Below, piece after piece: positions 54,749 through 63,208 of a stretch of DNA of 64,000 nt. The notes beneath the pieces are model-generated. The model was not told where the DNA came from, searched no databases, and was given only the letters and a program-made list of their open reading frames with translations. A program made the position numbers and the translations under genes. Every line of letters begins with the position of its first letter. Positions within the stretch are counted from its first letter, which is position 1. Origin of the DNA: Christensenella intestinihominis (lineage in GTDB: Bacteria > Bacillota > Clostridia > Christensenellales > Christensenellaceae); NCBI RefSeq assembly GCF_001678845.1, contig NZ_MAIQ01000001.1, positions 85,146 to 149,145 on the forward strand, written 5' to 3'.

Positions 54749-55696
54749 GTGAAAGAGAAAACTTTGAGGACCAGGGCAAAAATCGGAAATGAAATGATTT
54801 TTCTGCCCGTTGTTATTATCGCTCTATGTGTCATATCCGGGCTCATCAATCCCCGCTTTTTCACGATAGCGAACTTTCTGACGATATTCCAGCAGGTAGC
54901 GGTATTGGGAATCCTGACAAGCGCAATGCTGATGCTGCTCGTAATGGGGGCAATCGACCTTTCCTACGGCGCCCTGATCGGCCTGTGCAGCGTTATCCTG
55001 TGCAACCTTATCAGCGTGCAGGGGGTGGACCCGTGGCTCGCCCTTCTGATTATGTTCGGGACGGCCCTCGGGGCGGGCGCTCTCAACGGCCTGATTATTA
55101 CAAAATTCAAATGCGAACCGCTGATTGTGACAATCGGCACAAGTTATATCTATCTCGGCTTTGCGCAGGTGATTTCGCAGGGAACATACCAGTCCATCGG
55201 CGGAGCGTTTCCGTTTATTGGAACGGGTAAGCTTGGCCTGATCCCGATGCCGATGATCGTGCTCGTAATTGTGCTGTTGCTGATGTTTGTTTTCCTGCGG
55301 TATACGCCTTTCGGCCGCAAGCTGCACATTATCGGCGGCAATTCCGAGGTGGCGTTCCTTTCGGGAATCCCGGTGAAGGCATATAAGCTGCTGGCGTTTG
55401 TCCTGGGCGGCGGAATCTGTGGGCTGGCGGCCTTTGTACTCACTTCGCGCATCGGGTCAGCCTTGCCGACAAATGGATCGGGATACGAATTAAACGCCCT
55501 TGCGGCGGCAATTATCGGCGGTGCGTCTTTTTCCGGGGCGAGGGGAACGGTTCTGGGAGCGTTCTTCGGCGTATTGCTGCTCGGTATTGTAAATAACGCG
55601 CTCAATATTTTGGGGGTGGATGCATTTTATCAAACGGTTGTTCTGGGTGTTATAATTGTAATAGCGGTTATTTTCAGTAATATCAAGAGTAAATAA
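54749..55696 (+). CDS. ABC sugar importer permease (RbsC-like), importer A
   Basis: The 315-residue integral membrane protein has eight to ten hydrophobic segments and the RbsC landmarks 'GAIDLSYGALIGL' near 66, 'GALNGLIITKFKCEPLIVTIG' in parts near 108, and 'GSGYELNALAAAIIGGASFSGARG' in parts near 248. The start is GTG. It forms the translocation pore with the preceding ATPase. A Gfo/Idh/MocA gene follows 25 bases later. Confidence 0.94.
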   Translation: MKEKTLRTRAKIGNEMIFLPVVIIALCVISGLINPRFFTIANFLTIFQQVAVLGILTSAMLMLLVMGAIDLSYGALIGLCSVILCNLISVQGVDPWLALLIMFGTALGAGALNGLIITKFKCEPLIVTIGTSYIYLGFAQVISQGTYQSIGGAFPFIGTGKLGLIPMPMIVLVIVLLLMFVFLRYTPFGRKLHIIGGNSEVAFLSGIPVKAYKLLAFVLGGGICGLAAFVLTSRIGSALPTNGSGYELNALAAAIIGGASFSGARGTVLGAFFGVLLLGIVNNALNILGVDAFYQTVVLGVIIVIAVIFSNIKSK

Positions 55697-55721
55697 ACGA
55701 TCAAAGCGTTAGGGGGCAATT

Positions 55722-56990
55722 ATGAAAAAGATTACGGCAGTTTTAGTTGGTGCGGGAGACCGCGGCGCAAACGCGTACGCATCCTATGCCATCAATAATC
55801 CGGGGACGATCCAGTTCGTCGCCGTTGCGGAAAAAAATGACGAAAAAAGGAAACATTTCCAGGAAGTGCATCATATCCCGGATGAAATGGCTTTCTCCAG
55901 TTGGGACGACCTCTTCGCAAAGGGGAAGCTGGCGGATGCGATCCTGATCTGTACAAATGAAAATTACCATTATGAACCGGCAAAAAAGGCAATGGAGCAG
56001 GGCTATCATATTCTGCTCGAAAAGCCAATCACACAGGAGCCGGTTACGAGCGTTGAAATCGGGGATATGGCCGCAAATTACGATAAGGTATTTATGCTGT
56101 GCTATGTGCTCCGCTATACTCCGTTTTTTGCGGAGATCAAGCGCGTGCTGGACGAAGGGGCGCTTGGCGAACTGAAAACCATCGTGCATTGCGAGAATAC
56201 CGGAATCGCTCATTTTTCCCACAGCTATGTGCGCGGTATGTTCTCGCGGGAAGAAAATGCCGGACCGATGATTCTTTCCAAATGCTGCCACGACATGGAT
56301 ATCCTGAACTGGCTGACGGGATCGCGCTGCGTCCGGCTGTCGAGCTTTTCGACGCCTACGTATTTCAACGCGAAAAATGCGCCCGAAGGCGCTCCCGCGC
56401 GCTGTACGGACGGCTGTCCTTACTCTGATTCCTGCTATTTTTACGCGCCGAAGATGTACTCCGTTCCGCGCTCCGGGTTTAATGTGGATATGATATCCCT
56501 CGATACGAGCCCGGAAGGGAAGATGGAGGCGCTTGAGACGGGCCCGTTTGGGCGTTGCGTATATCATTGCGATAACGACGTAGTGGATACGCAGGTAATT
56601 AATATGAAATATGAAAACGGCGTAACGGTGGCTTTTTCAATGACGGCCTATTCGGAAGAATGTTATCGGACCATTAAGCTGACGGGCACCAGGGGAGAAA
56701 TTGAAGGTAATTTGGAAAAAAATGAATTTGTTGTAAAGGATTTCGCGACCGGGCGGCATGATACCATCCAGGTGTCTACCGTGCTTGACAGGCACTCCGG
56801 CGGGGACTACTTTATTATGACTGATTTTATCAAGCTTGTGCGCGAAGGGAAAGCGGGCGGCCGGACGAGCACCAAGGGCGCGGTAGACAGCCATGTCATG
56901 TGTTTTGCTGCGGAAAAATCCCGCAAGGAAGACCGGGAAATCGATTTGGAGGAATATAAAGAAGAGCTTCGTGCAAAAGTTGGAAAATAA
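55722..56990 (+). CDS. Gfo/Idh/MocA family oxidoreductase with cysteine cluster
   Basis: The 422-residue protein has an N-terminal Rossmann fold ('VGAGDRGANAYASYA', residues 9-23), the 'EKPITQEP' motif (Lys101), and the putative catalytic His190 in 'SKCCHDMDIL'. An insert holds Cys228, Cys232 and Cys238 ('RCTDGCPYSDSC'), as seen in one subfamily of unknown substrate. Relatives oxidise myo-inositol, glucose or amino-sugar derivatives with NAD(P). Its place in an importer operon suggests it oxidises the imported compound. GGGGGC precedes the ATG at short distance, a weak site. Confidence 0.88.
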   Translation: MKKITAVLVGAGDRGANAYASYAINNPGTIQFVAVAEKNDEKRKHFQEVHHIPDEMAFSSWDDLFAKGKLADAILICTNENYHYEPAKKAMEQGYHILLEKPITQEPVTSVEIGDMAANYDKVFMLCYVLRYTPFFAEIKRVLDEGALGELKTIVHCENTGIAHFSHSYVRGMFSREENAGPMILSKCCHDMDILNWLTGSRCVRLSSFSTPTYFNAKNAPEGAPARCTDGCPYSDSCYFYAPKMYSVPRSGFNVDMISLDTSPEGKMEALETGPFGRCVYHCDNDVVDTQVINMKYENGVTVAFSMTAYSEECYRTIKLTGTRGEIEGNLEKNEFVVKDFATGRHDTIQVSTVLDRHSGGDYFIMTDFIKLVREGKAGGRTSTKGAVDSHVMCFAAEKSRKEDREIDLEEYKEELRAKVGK

Positions 56991-57020
56991 AACGAAAAGA
57001 AATATATTTTATCAAGCGAA

Positions 57021-57108
57021 TTGACATACTGATGGGAACGTGATAGAATTACCATAATCGAAAGAAGAGTGGACAATGGCGTTTACAGAAGTGTAAACGC
57101 CATTTTTT
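57021..57108 (+). ncRNA. Candidate short transcript: strong promoter directly followed by a terminator
   Basis: TTGACA at 57021-57026 and TAGAAT at 57044-57049 are 17 bases apart. Only 25 bases later AATGGCGTTTAC at 57075-57086 pairs with GTAAACGCCATT at 57093-57104, followed by T residues. The predicted transcript is about 50-55 nt with no reading frame. It could be a small RNA, an attenuator for the ROK gene, or simply the terminator of the upstream operon beside a fortuitous promoter. The remaining gap to 57372 is AT-rich. Confidence 0.5.
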
Positions 57109-57262
57109 CATTCATTCCGCCGTGATGGATAATTACAAAGTGAAATGGTTAATCGATCTTTGCACATTGAAAATTAAATCGTTCGGGAAATGTTGCATAA
57201 AAACCTTATTTATCAGGTTGGATATGCAAAAAACAGAAAAATTATTTTTTTTAAAAAAGTAG

Positions 57263-57291
57263 TTGACTGGATAATGAATTGGGAGTATTAT
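57263..57291 (+). promoter_or_regulatory. Promoter of the second ROK gene
   Basis: TTGACT at 57263-57268 and TATTAT at 57286-57291 are 17 bases apart, about 80 bases before the ATG. Confidence 0.7.
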
Positions 57292-57372
57292 TAAAACAAT
57301 AAAACAACCCACTTTACTAATTATCCAAAATATATTATAAAAGCATCATTAGAAAGCAAGAGGGATATCCAA

Positions 57373-58632
57373 ATGTTTGTATATGGTGACAAAGCCACAG
57401 CCGATGCCGAACCGGTTAACCAGCAGCAGCTTAAATCTTACCATCTGCGCCAGTTATTTGATTTAGTGCTCGAAAATAAGCGCGTATCGCGCACATGGCT
57501 GGCACGTTATATGAAACTCAGCACCACTGCGGTTTCTTCCCTGGTAGACGAATTGCTGGAAAACGAGGTCCTGGTATCCGTGGGGCAGGGAGTATCCAAA
57601 ACAGCGGGGCGTAAGCCGATCATGCTGGAAGTAAACAGGAAATGGCGGCAAATCGTTACCTTCCGTCTCGATCTGGATGAAGTTGAATATGTTCTTTACG
57701 ATATGGTCTGCCAGCCCCTCGAAAAAATAAAGCGGCGGATTGAAGGAAATGATTATGTTGCGGAAATGAAAGCGATCCTTAAGCAATCGGTTATGCTGAA
57801 CAGGAAAGACGTTATCTCAATGTGCGTTGCTGTTCCCGCAATTGCGGATTGCGAAAGCCAGCGGCTGTTACTGAATATCCTCGAGCTTGAAGATGAAGGG
57901 AAGTTCCTGAAAGATATGTCCGGGCTTTTCCCGAGCGCCGTCCTCCTGATAGGAAACGACTCCGCGGCCTATGCGTATTCAGAAAAGGAATTTGCATCGG
58001 CGGAAGGAATTGAAAACCTGATTTACATTAATTACACGCACGGAATTGGCGCCGGAATTATTATCGACGGGAAGATATTCAACGATACGAAACACAATAC
58101 GGGCGAAATCGGCCATATGTCTATCGATATGAACGGCCCGCAGTGCATTTGCGGCAACCGGGGATGCCTTGAACGTATGATCAGTATCCCGGCCATTGTA
58201 CGGGAAACGAAGCGAAAAATTGAAACAGGAAGCTATTCAATTATTACCGACCTATGCAGGAATGATTTGAGCAAGCTCAATATAGAAATGGTTATCTATG
58301 CATTTTTGCACGGCGACATGATGGTTTCACAGATCATTAAGGATATGGCGTTTAAGCTGTCTTTTGGAATTCGGAATATATTCAGTATGTTCCATCCCCA
58401 GGAGGTTGTAATCGGCGGAATCGCACACAGGTTCGGCGAACAGTTCCTAAAAATGCTGATTAAGTATACCAAGGGATCGTCGTATTGGGAATCCCTGTAC
58501 GAAACGAAAATCCGCTATACGCAGATACAGGAGTATGGCGCGAACCTCGGAATGGCAAAATATTATCTGGACAGCGTAATGTCGCTTGACCGCAACGAAG
58601 CGGTGCAAAAATGTACAATGACTCTATTTTAA
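57373..58632 (+). CDS. ROK family transcriptional regulator with intact zinc motif
   Basis: The 419-residue protein has an N-terminal winged helix (about 25-80, 'WLARYMKLSTTAVSSLVDEL' in parts) and a ROK domain with 'GIGAGIIIDGKIFNDTKHNTGEIGH' in parts and the zinc motif CxCGxxGC at residues 258-265, preceded by the His in 'GEIGH'. It is probably the sugar-responsive repressor of importer B, whose genes follow directly, and perhaps of importer A. It ends 17 bases before the isomerase gene start. Confidence 0.92.
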   Translation: MFVYGDKATADAEPVNQQQLKSYHLRQLFDLVLENKRVSRTWLARYMKLSTTAVSSLVDELLENEVLVSVGQGVSKTAGRKPIMLEVNRKWRQIVTFRLDLDEVEYVLYDMVCQPLEKIKRRIEGNDYVAEMKAILKQSVMLNRKDVISMCVAVPAIADCESQRLLLNILELEDEGKFLKDMSGLFPSAVLLIGNDSAAYAYSEKEFASAEGIENLIYINYTHGIGAGIIIDGKIFNDTKHNTGEIGHMSIDMNGPQCICGNRGCLERMISIPAIVRETKRKIETGSYSIITDLCRNDLSKLNIEMVIYAFLHGDMMVSQIIKDMAFKLSFGIRNIFSMFHPQEVVIGGIAHRFGEQFLKMLIKYTKGSSYWESLYETKIRYTQIQEYGANLGMAKYYLDSVMSLDRNEAVQKCTMTLF

Positions 58633-58649
58633 CAAGGGGGAAGAATCAC

Positions 58650-59477
58650 ATGGATAACAAATTTGCAGTGCTGACAAACACTTATCACGGTTTTACTCTG
58701 GATGAAGCGCTCAGCGGCATTGCCGCCGCCGGGTTCCAATATGTGGAGCTTGCGGCGGTCCGCGGCTGGACGGAGCATGTATCTTCCGATATGTCCGATG
58801 CGCAAATTGAAGAGGTGAAACAGAAGCTTTCTTCTCTCGGCCTTACCGCAATCGGTATGAGCGGGCATTGTAACCTGATGGAGGAAGAGCGGCTCGATGA
58901 TTTCCGTAAAAACATTGTTCTTGCATCCAAACTGGGATGCCAATATATCATCAGTTCCACCGGAGAGGCGCACTTTGGAAAAGGGGAAAGTTTCTCGGAT
59001 GATGTTCTTGCAAAGCATTTGAAAAGCCTTGTGCCGGAGCTCGAGAAGCATCATATGATAATGGTGCTGGAAGTCCACGGCGAATATGGTACGGGCGAAT
59101 CCCTTTACAAGGTAACGAGAATGGTGGGCTCCCCGTATGTGGCAATTAACTATGATACGGCCAATGTCGTTTTTTACGGAGGCAAATACCCGGAAGAGGA
59201 AATAAAATGCTGTGTTGACGATGTAAAGTATGTACATCTGAAGGATAAAGCCGGAGAAATGAAGGAATGGAATTTCCCGGGGGTCGGTTCCGGAAACCTG
59301 AAATTGAAGGAATTTATGGAATACATGGACTCAAAGGGCTATACCGGTCCTTACAGCATTGAGATCGAATATACGGAAGATTTCTGTATGCGCGATAAAA
59401 AACCGGAAGACCTTGCGGTTGCGAACAAGGCTGTAAAGGATAGTTATGACTATCTGAAATCAATTGGAAGAATTTAA
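58650..59477 (+). CDS. Sugar phosphate isomerase/epimerase-like TIM barrel protein
   Basis: The 275-residue protein belongs to the AP endonuclease 2/xylose isomerase-like family. Metal-binding positions are suggested by 'VLEVHGEYG' near 140, 'NYDTANVVFYGG' near 170, 'VHLKDKAG' near 199 and 'SIEIEYTED' near 235. Relatives include IolE, IolI, hydroxypyruvate isomerase and 3-keto sugar epimerases. It likely acts on the product imported by importer B or oxidised by the Gfo/Idh/MocA enzyme. ATG at 58650 follows AAGGGGGA; the earlier in-frame ATG lies inside the ROK gene. Confidence 0.87.
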   Translation: MDNKFAVLTNTYHGFTLDEALSGIAAAGFQYVELAAVRGWTEHVSSDMSDAQIEEVKQKLSSLGLTAIGMSGHCNLMEEERLDDFRKNIVLASKLGCQYIISSTGEAHFGKGESFSDDVLAKHLKSLVPELEKHHMIMVLEVHGEYGTGESLYKVTRMVGSPYVAINYDTANVVFYGGKYPEEEIKCCVDDVKYVHLKDKAGEMKEWNFPGVGSGNLKLKEFMEYMDSKGYTGPYSIEIEYTEDFCMRDKKPEDLAVANKAVKDSYDYLKSIGRI

Positions 59478-59529
59478 AGTTTTGGCAGGCATTCTGCCAA
59501 ATAAACTATATCTAAATGGAGGTACGAAA

Positions 59530-60630
59530 ATGAAAAAAATTTTACTGACAATTCTTGCGGTAGTGCTGGTGGTTGCATTAGGTGCAACGATGGTCGGCTG
59601 CTCGGCTCCTGCTGCCGAGCCTTCCGAATCCGCTTCCACCGAAGCGTCCACAGCCCCCGAATCTTCGGCTCCTGCTGAAGAATCTGCGTCTGCAGATGCA
59701 GGTGCAAAAGACAGCTACACGTTTGGCTATATTGCGTACAACACGGCTGACATCTGGAACGATTATTCCCAGAAAGCATTTGAATATGCTGCGTCCCAGG
59801 CGGATGTCGACGTAGAAGTGGTGGCGCTTGATTCCAAGAACAGCGTTGAAGAATCCGTTAAGGCGATGGAATCCCTCATCCAGCAGGAAGTTGACGGCAT
59901 CTCGATCTTCCCGATTTCGATTGAGCAGGGCGCACAGCTGGTTAAGATGGCAAATGACGCTGGTATCCCCGTAACGATTGAAAACTTCGAAATGGATACG
60001 CCGGACCCGGGCGACTACATTGCGGCGGTTGCCTGCAAATATGACGACATCGGGTATGCTGCGATCAACTACATTGCAGAACAGAAGCCGGGCGCGAAAA
60101 TCTTCTTCTGTGCAGGACAGGAAGGCGCCGGCGTTTACGAGAAGTATCAGGAAGGCGTTGACAAAGCTATGGCTGAACTCGGCGACAAAGTTGAAATCGT
60201 AGGTACGGAACACGGCGATTGGGAAACAGAGAAAGCAATGAACGTGACACAGAACTTTATCCAGAGCGGCGCGGAATTCGATTATATTTTCGCAAACAAC
60301 GGCCTGATGGCAAAAGGCTGCTACCAGGCTCTGAAAGAGGCGGGTATGGAAGATATTCCGATTGTTTCCACAGGCGGATCACCGGACGACTACCAGATGC
60401 TCGTTGACAAGGTCGAAGCTGCAAACATGACGGCTCCGGTTTCCATCCAGGGTATCCAGACGTTCAAGAACCTGTATGATACCGTTGTGCTGGGCCAGGC
60501 TCCTACGGATACGTTCCAGCCCCTGCCGGTTATCGCAGTTTCCGCCGATGACCTTGGCAAATTCATCGCATGGGATGACTATGAAGCGGCTTACAACTAT
60601 GTATATGGCGGCGCAGAAATTGCAAAATAA
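59530..60630 (+). CDS. ABC transporter sugar-binding lipoprotein (RbsB-like), importer B
   Basis: The 366-residue protein has a lipoprotein signal ending in lipobox 'MVGC' (Cys24), a long Ser/Ala/Glu/Pro linker (25-60), and a type 1 periplasmic-binding domain with 'STGGSPDDYQMLVDKV' near 285. It is clearly paralogous in layout to the binding protein at 52097-53161. ATG at 59530 follows GGAGG; the frame from 59464 overlaps the isomerase gene and would mask the signal. Confidence 0.92.
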   Translation: MKKILLTILAVVLVVALGATMVGCSAPAAEPSESASTEASTAPESSAPAEESASADAGAKDSYTFGYIAYNTADIWNDYSQKAFEYAASQADVDVEVVALDSKNSVEESVKAMESLIQQEVDGISIFPISIEQGAQLVKMANDAGIPVTIENFEMDTPDPGDYIAAVACKYDDIGYAAINYIAEQKPGAKIFFCAGQEGAGVYEKYQEGVDKAMAELGDKVEIVGTEHGDWETEKAMNVTQNFIQSGAEFDYIFANNGLMAKGCYQALKEAGMEDIPIVSTGGSPDDYQMLVDKVEAANMTAPVSIQGIQTFKNLYDTVVLGQAPTDTFQPLPVIAVSADDLGKFIAWDDYEAAYNYVYGGAEIAK

Positions 60631-60645
60631 GTAAAATCTCTCTTG

Positions 60646-60677
60646 TTTGCCGGGCTTCCGTTGGGAGGCCCGGCAAA
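60646..60677 (+). promoter_or_regulatory. Hairpin between binding-protein and ATPase genes, importer B
   Basis: TTTGCCGGGC at 60646-60655 pairs with GCCCGGCAAA at 60668-60677, and TTCC with GGAG inside. It has no T-run and sits at the same place as the hairpin of importer A, though the sequence differs. Confidence 0.85.
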
Positions 60678-60704
60678 TAAATAAAAGGGAAAAGGTTGTT
60701 GCGT

Positions 60705-62225
60705 ATGAGTATTGATTATGAAAACAATAAGCCTGTCATCGAAATGAAGGACATCATCAAGGAGTTTTCGGGAGTACGCGCCCTCTCCGGTATTACATTT
60801 GATCTTTACAAAGGCGAAATTCATTGCCTGGTTGGCGAGAACGGTGCGGGGAAAAGTACGCTGATGAAGGTCCTGAGCGGCGCATACAAGCCCGATGGGG
60901 GCTCCATTGTTGTAGGAGAGAAAAATTACAAAACTCTTGACCCCAATCTGTCGCAGGAATTGGGAATTAATATCGTATATCAGGAAAATGACCTGGTGCC
61001 GACTATGAATGTTGTTGAAAATATTTTTGTCGGCAGCGAAAAAACGAAAAAATTTGGCTTTATCGATTCGAGGGCAATGTTTGAGGAAACAGAAGCTGAA
61101 ATGAAGGACCTTGGAATCGATATCGACCTGAATAAGACAATTGAAAATTTATCTGTTGCCGAACAGCAGTTTGTTAAAATTTTGAAAGCGATTTCCACAC
61201 ATCCCAAAATACTGATTATGGATGAACCTACCTCCATGTTTAACGTGGAAGACGCGGGGAAGGTCTTAACCCTGGCGCAGACCATAGCCGCAAGGGGAAT
61301 CAGTATTATCTATATTTCTCACTTCCTGAACGAAGTGGTGCAGATCGCAGACCGTATTACGGTAATCCGGGATGGCGCGGTGGTCAGCACATACTCCAAT
61401 GAAAAAAAAGATATTCCGCTGGATACGATCACCCGGGATATGGTTGGACGTCCGGTCGATATGTTCTACACAAAGGAAGAGCATGAAATCGGCGAGGTAA
61501 TGTTTGAAGTGAAAGGCCTCAGGCTGGCAAAAGATTCCCCGGAAATCAATTTTAACGTCCGTAAGGGGGAAATTCTCGGTTTTTCCGGCATGGTCGGCTC
61601 CGGACGCACAGAGATCATACGTGCGGTTTCGGGCGCGGACAGAAGATATTCCGGGGATATTTACCTGAACGGCAAAAAGCTCGATATTCATAATCCGGCA
61701 GATGGAATCGATGCGGGCATCGCCCATATTACAGAGGACCGCCAGAAACTGGGCCTGATGCTGGGCGGGTCTGTCCTGGAGAATACCACAATCGTGGGCC
61801 TGCGCAATAAGATCAAAGGTTTCTTTATTAATGTAAAAAAGGAACCTCCGCTGATCGAAGACATCATAAAGGACCTGAACGTCAAAACTCCGTCCGTCAT
61901 GCAGGAGGTAAAATACCTCTCGGGCGGCAACCAGCAAAAGGTTGTGCTTGGGAAGTGGCTTTTTGCAGACCAGGAAGTTTACATTTTCGACGAACCGACA
62001 CGCGGTATTGACGTCAACGCCAAAGTCGAATTTTATAAGCAGATGTCGAACCTGACAAAGCAGGGGAAATGCATTATTATGATCTCTTCCGATATGCCGG
62101 AACTCATCTCGATGAGCGACAGGGTATTGGTTGTCCGGAATGGCGAAATTACCGGAGAACTGCAGAAAGAGCAGATTACGGAAGAAGAGATAATCAAGAG
62201 AGCATTGGGGGTAAATAAGTCATGA
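60705..62225 (+). CDS. ABC sugar importer ATPase with two nucleotide-binding domains (RbsA-like), importer B
   Basis: The 506-residue protein has the same build as its paralog at 53248-54747: Walker A 'GENGAGKSTLMKVLSG' and Walker B 'LIMDEPTSMF' in domain 1, and 'GMVGSGRTEIIRA' and signature 'LSGGNQQKVVLGKWL' in domain 2. Both share 'DMVGRPVDMFY' between the domains. ATG at 60705 is preferred over a TTG nine bases upstream. It overlaps the permease gene by four bases (ATGA). Confidence 0.95.
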   Translation: MSIDYENNKPVIEMKDIIKEFSGVRALSGITFDLYKGEIHCLVGENGAGKSTLMKVLSGAYKPDGGSIVVGEKNYKTLDPNLSQELGINIVYQENDLVPTMNVVENIFVGSEKTKKFGFIDSRAMFEETEAEMKDLGIDIDLNKTIENLSVAEQQFVKILKAISTHPKILIMDEPTSMFNVEDAGKVLTLAQTIAARGISIIYISHFLNEVVQIADRITVIRDGAVVSTYSNEKKDIPLDTITRDMVGRPVDMFYTKEEHEIGEVMFEVKGLRLAKDSPEINFNVRKGEILGFSGMVGSGRTEIIRAVSGADRRYSGDIYLNGKKLDIHNPADGIDAGIAHITEDRQKLGLMLGGSVLENTTIVGLRNKIKGFFINVKKEPPLIEDIIKDLNVKTPSVMQEVKYLSGGNQQKVVLGKWLFADQEVYIFDEPTRGIDVNAKVEFYKQMSNLTKQGKCIIMISSDMPELISMSDRVLVVRNGEITGELQKEQITEEEIIKRALGVNKS

Positions 62226-63187
62226 GTGAAGAAAGAGCTCTGAAAAAGAAATCCGGCCTTAATTTCAAAGACCAGCGCATATTGCTTGCGTTTGTCATCA
62301 TAGGCATTGTGATTGTTGTTTCAATTATCAATCCGAAATTTATCGAACTTAAAAATATCATCCAGATATTCCAGCAGATTTCCGTTATGGGCATCCTGAC
62401 AATGGCAATGGCATTGCTCCTGATCAGCGGCGGGATCGACCTTTCTATCGGCAACCTGATGGTCCTTTCCGCAATCTGTATGTCTACGCTGATTGCCGGA
62501 GGGGTGGCGCTTCCGCTTGCAATTTTGGTGGGCATCATCGTAGCGCTTGCCTGCGGCGCCCTCAATGGTTTTATTATTGCAAAAAGCAAATGTGTGCCGC
62601 TTATTATTTCGCTTGGAACCAGCCAGATATTTTACGGGATTTCACTGACGATCTCCGGCGGGCGCATCATGAGCTTCAACGGAACGCTTGATGCAATCGG
62701 CAGTACGAAGATTGCGGATGTATTCCCGGTCATGCTCTTTTTCCTGATCGCCATGATTTTTGTTGCCTATGTCCTGCTTAACCGTACAAAATACGGACGG
62801 CGGCTGGTGGCCATCGGCGGAAATGAAAAGAACGCATATCTGTCGGGCATCAACGTCGATATGCACAAAATCGGAATTTACATCATCAGCGGTCTTTTCT
62901 GCGGGGTTGCGGCAATTGTTTTTTCCGCAAGGCTCGATTCGGTCAGCGCCAGCGCGGGTTCCGGTTACGAGTTGAATGCGCTTACGGCAGCCATTATCGG
63001 CGGGATCACCTTTGAAGGCGGCCGCGGAACCATTTCCGGCGCTTTCCTTGGCTGCCTCTTTATGGGCGTCGTTACAAACGCGATGAATATCCTGCGGGTA
63101 GAATCGTATACGCAGACAATCGTTACCGGCATCATCATCGTAATTGCCGTGGTACTGAGCAATATCAATAATCTGAGAAAGAATTAA
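62222..63187 (+). CDS. ABC sugar importer permease (RbsC-like), importer B
   Basis: The 321-residue membrane protein has eight to ten hydrophobic segments. It has the family stretches 'GGIDLSIGNLMVLSAI', 'GALNGFIIAKSKCVPLIISLG' in parts, and 'GSGYELNALTAAIIGGITFEGGRG' in parts. It overlaps the ATPase gene by four bases, which supports coupled translation. It ends 21 bases before the second deacetylase gene. Confidence 0.94.
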   Translation: MSEERALKKKSGLNFKDQRILLAFVIIGIVIVVSIINPKFIELKNIIQIFQQISVMGILTMAMALLLISGGIDLSIGNLMVLSAICMSTLIAGGVALPLAILVGIIVALACGALNGFIIAKSKCVPLIISLGTSQIFYGISLTISGGRIMSFNGTLDAIGSTKIADVFPVMLFFLIAMIFVAYVLLNRTKYGRRLVAIGGNEKNAYLSGINVDMHKIGIYIISGLFCGVAAIVFSARLDSVSASAGSGYELNALTAAIIGGITFEGGRGTISGAFLGCLFMGVVTNAMNILRVESYTQTIVTGIIIVIAVVLSNINNLRKN

Positions 63188-63208
63188 CGTAAGAGGGAAG
63201 TGAGCGGA

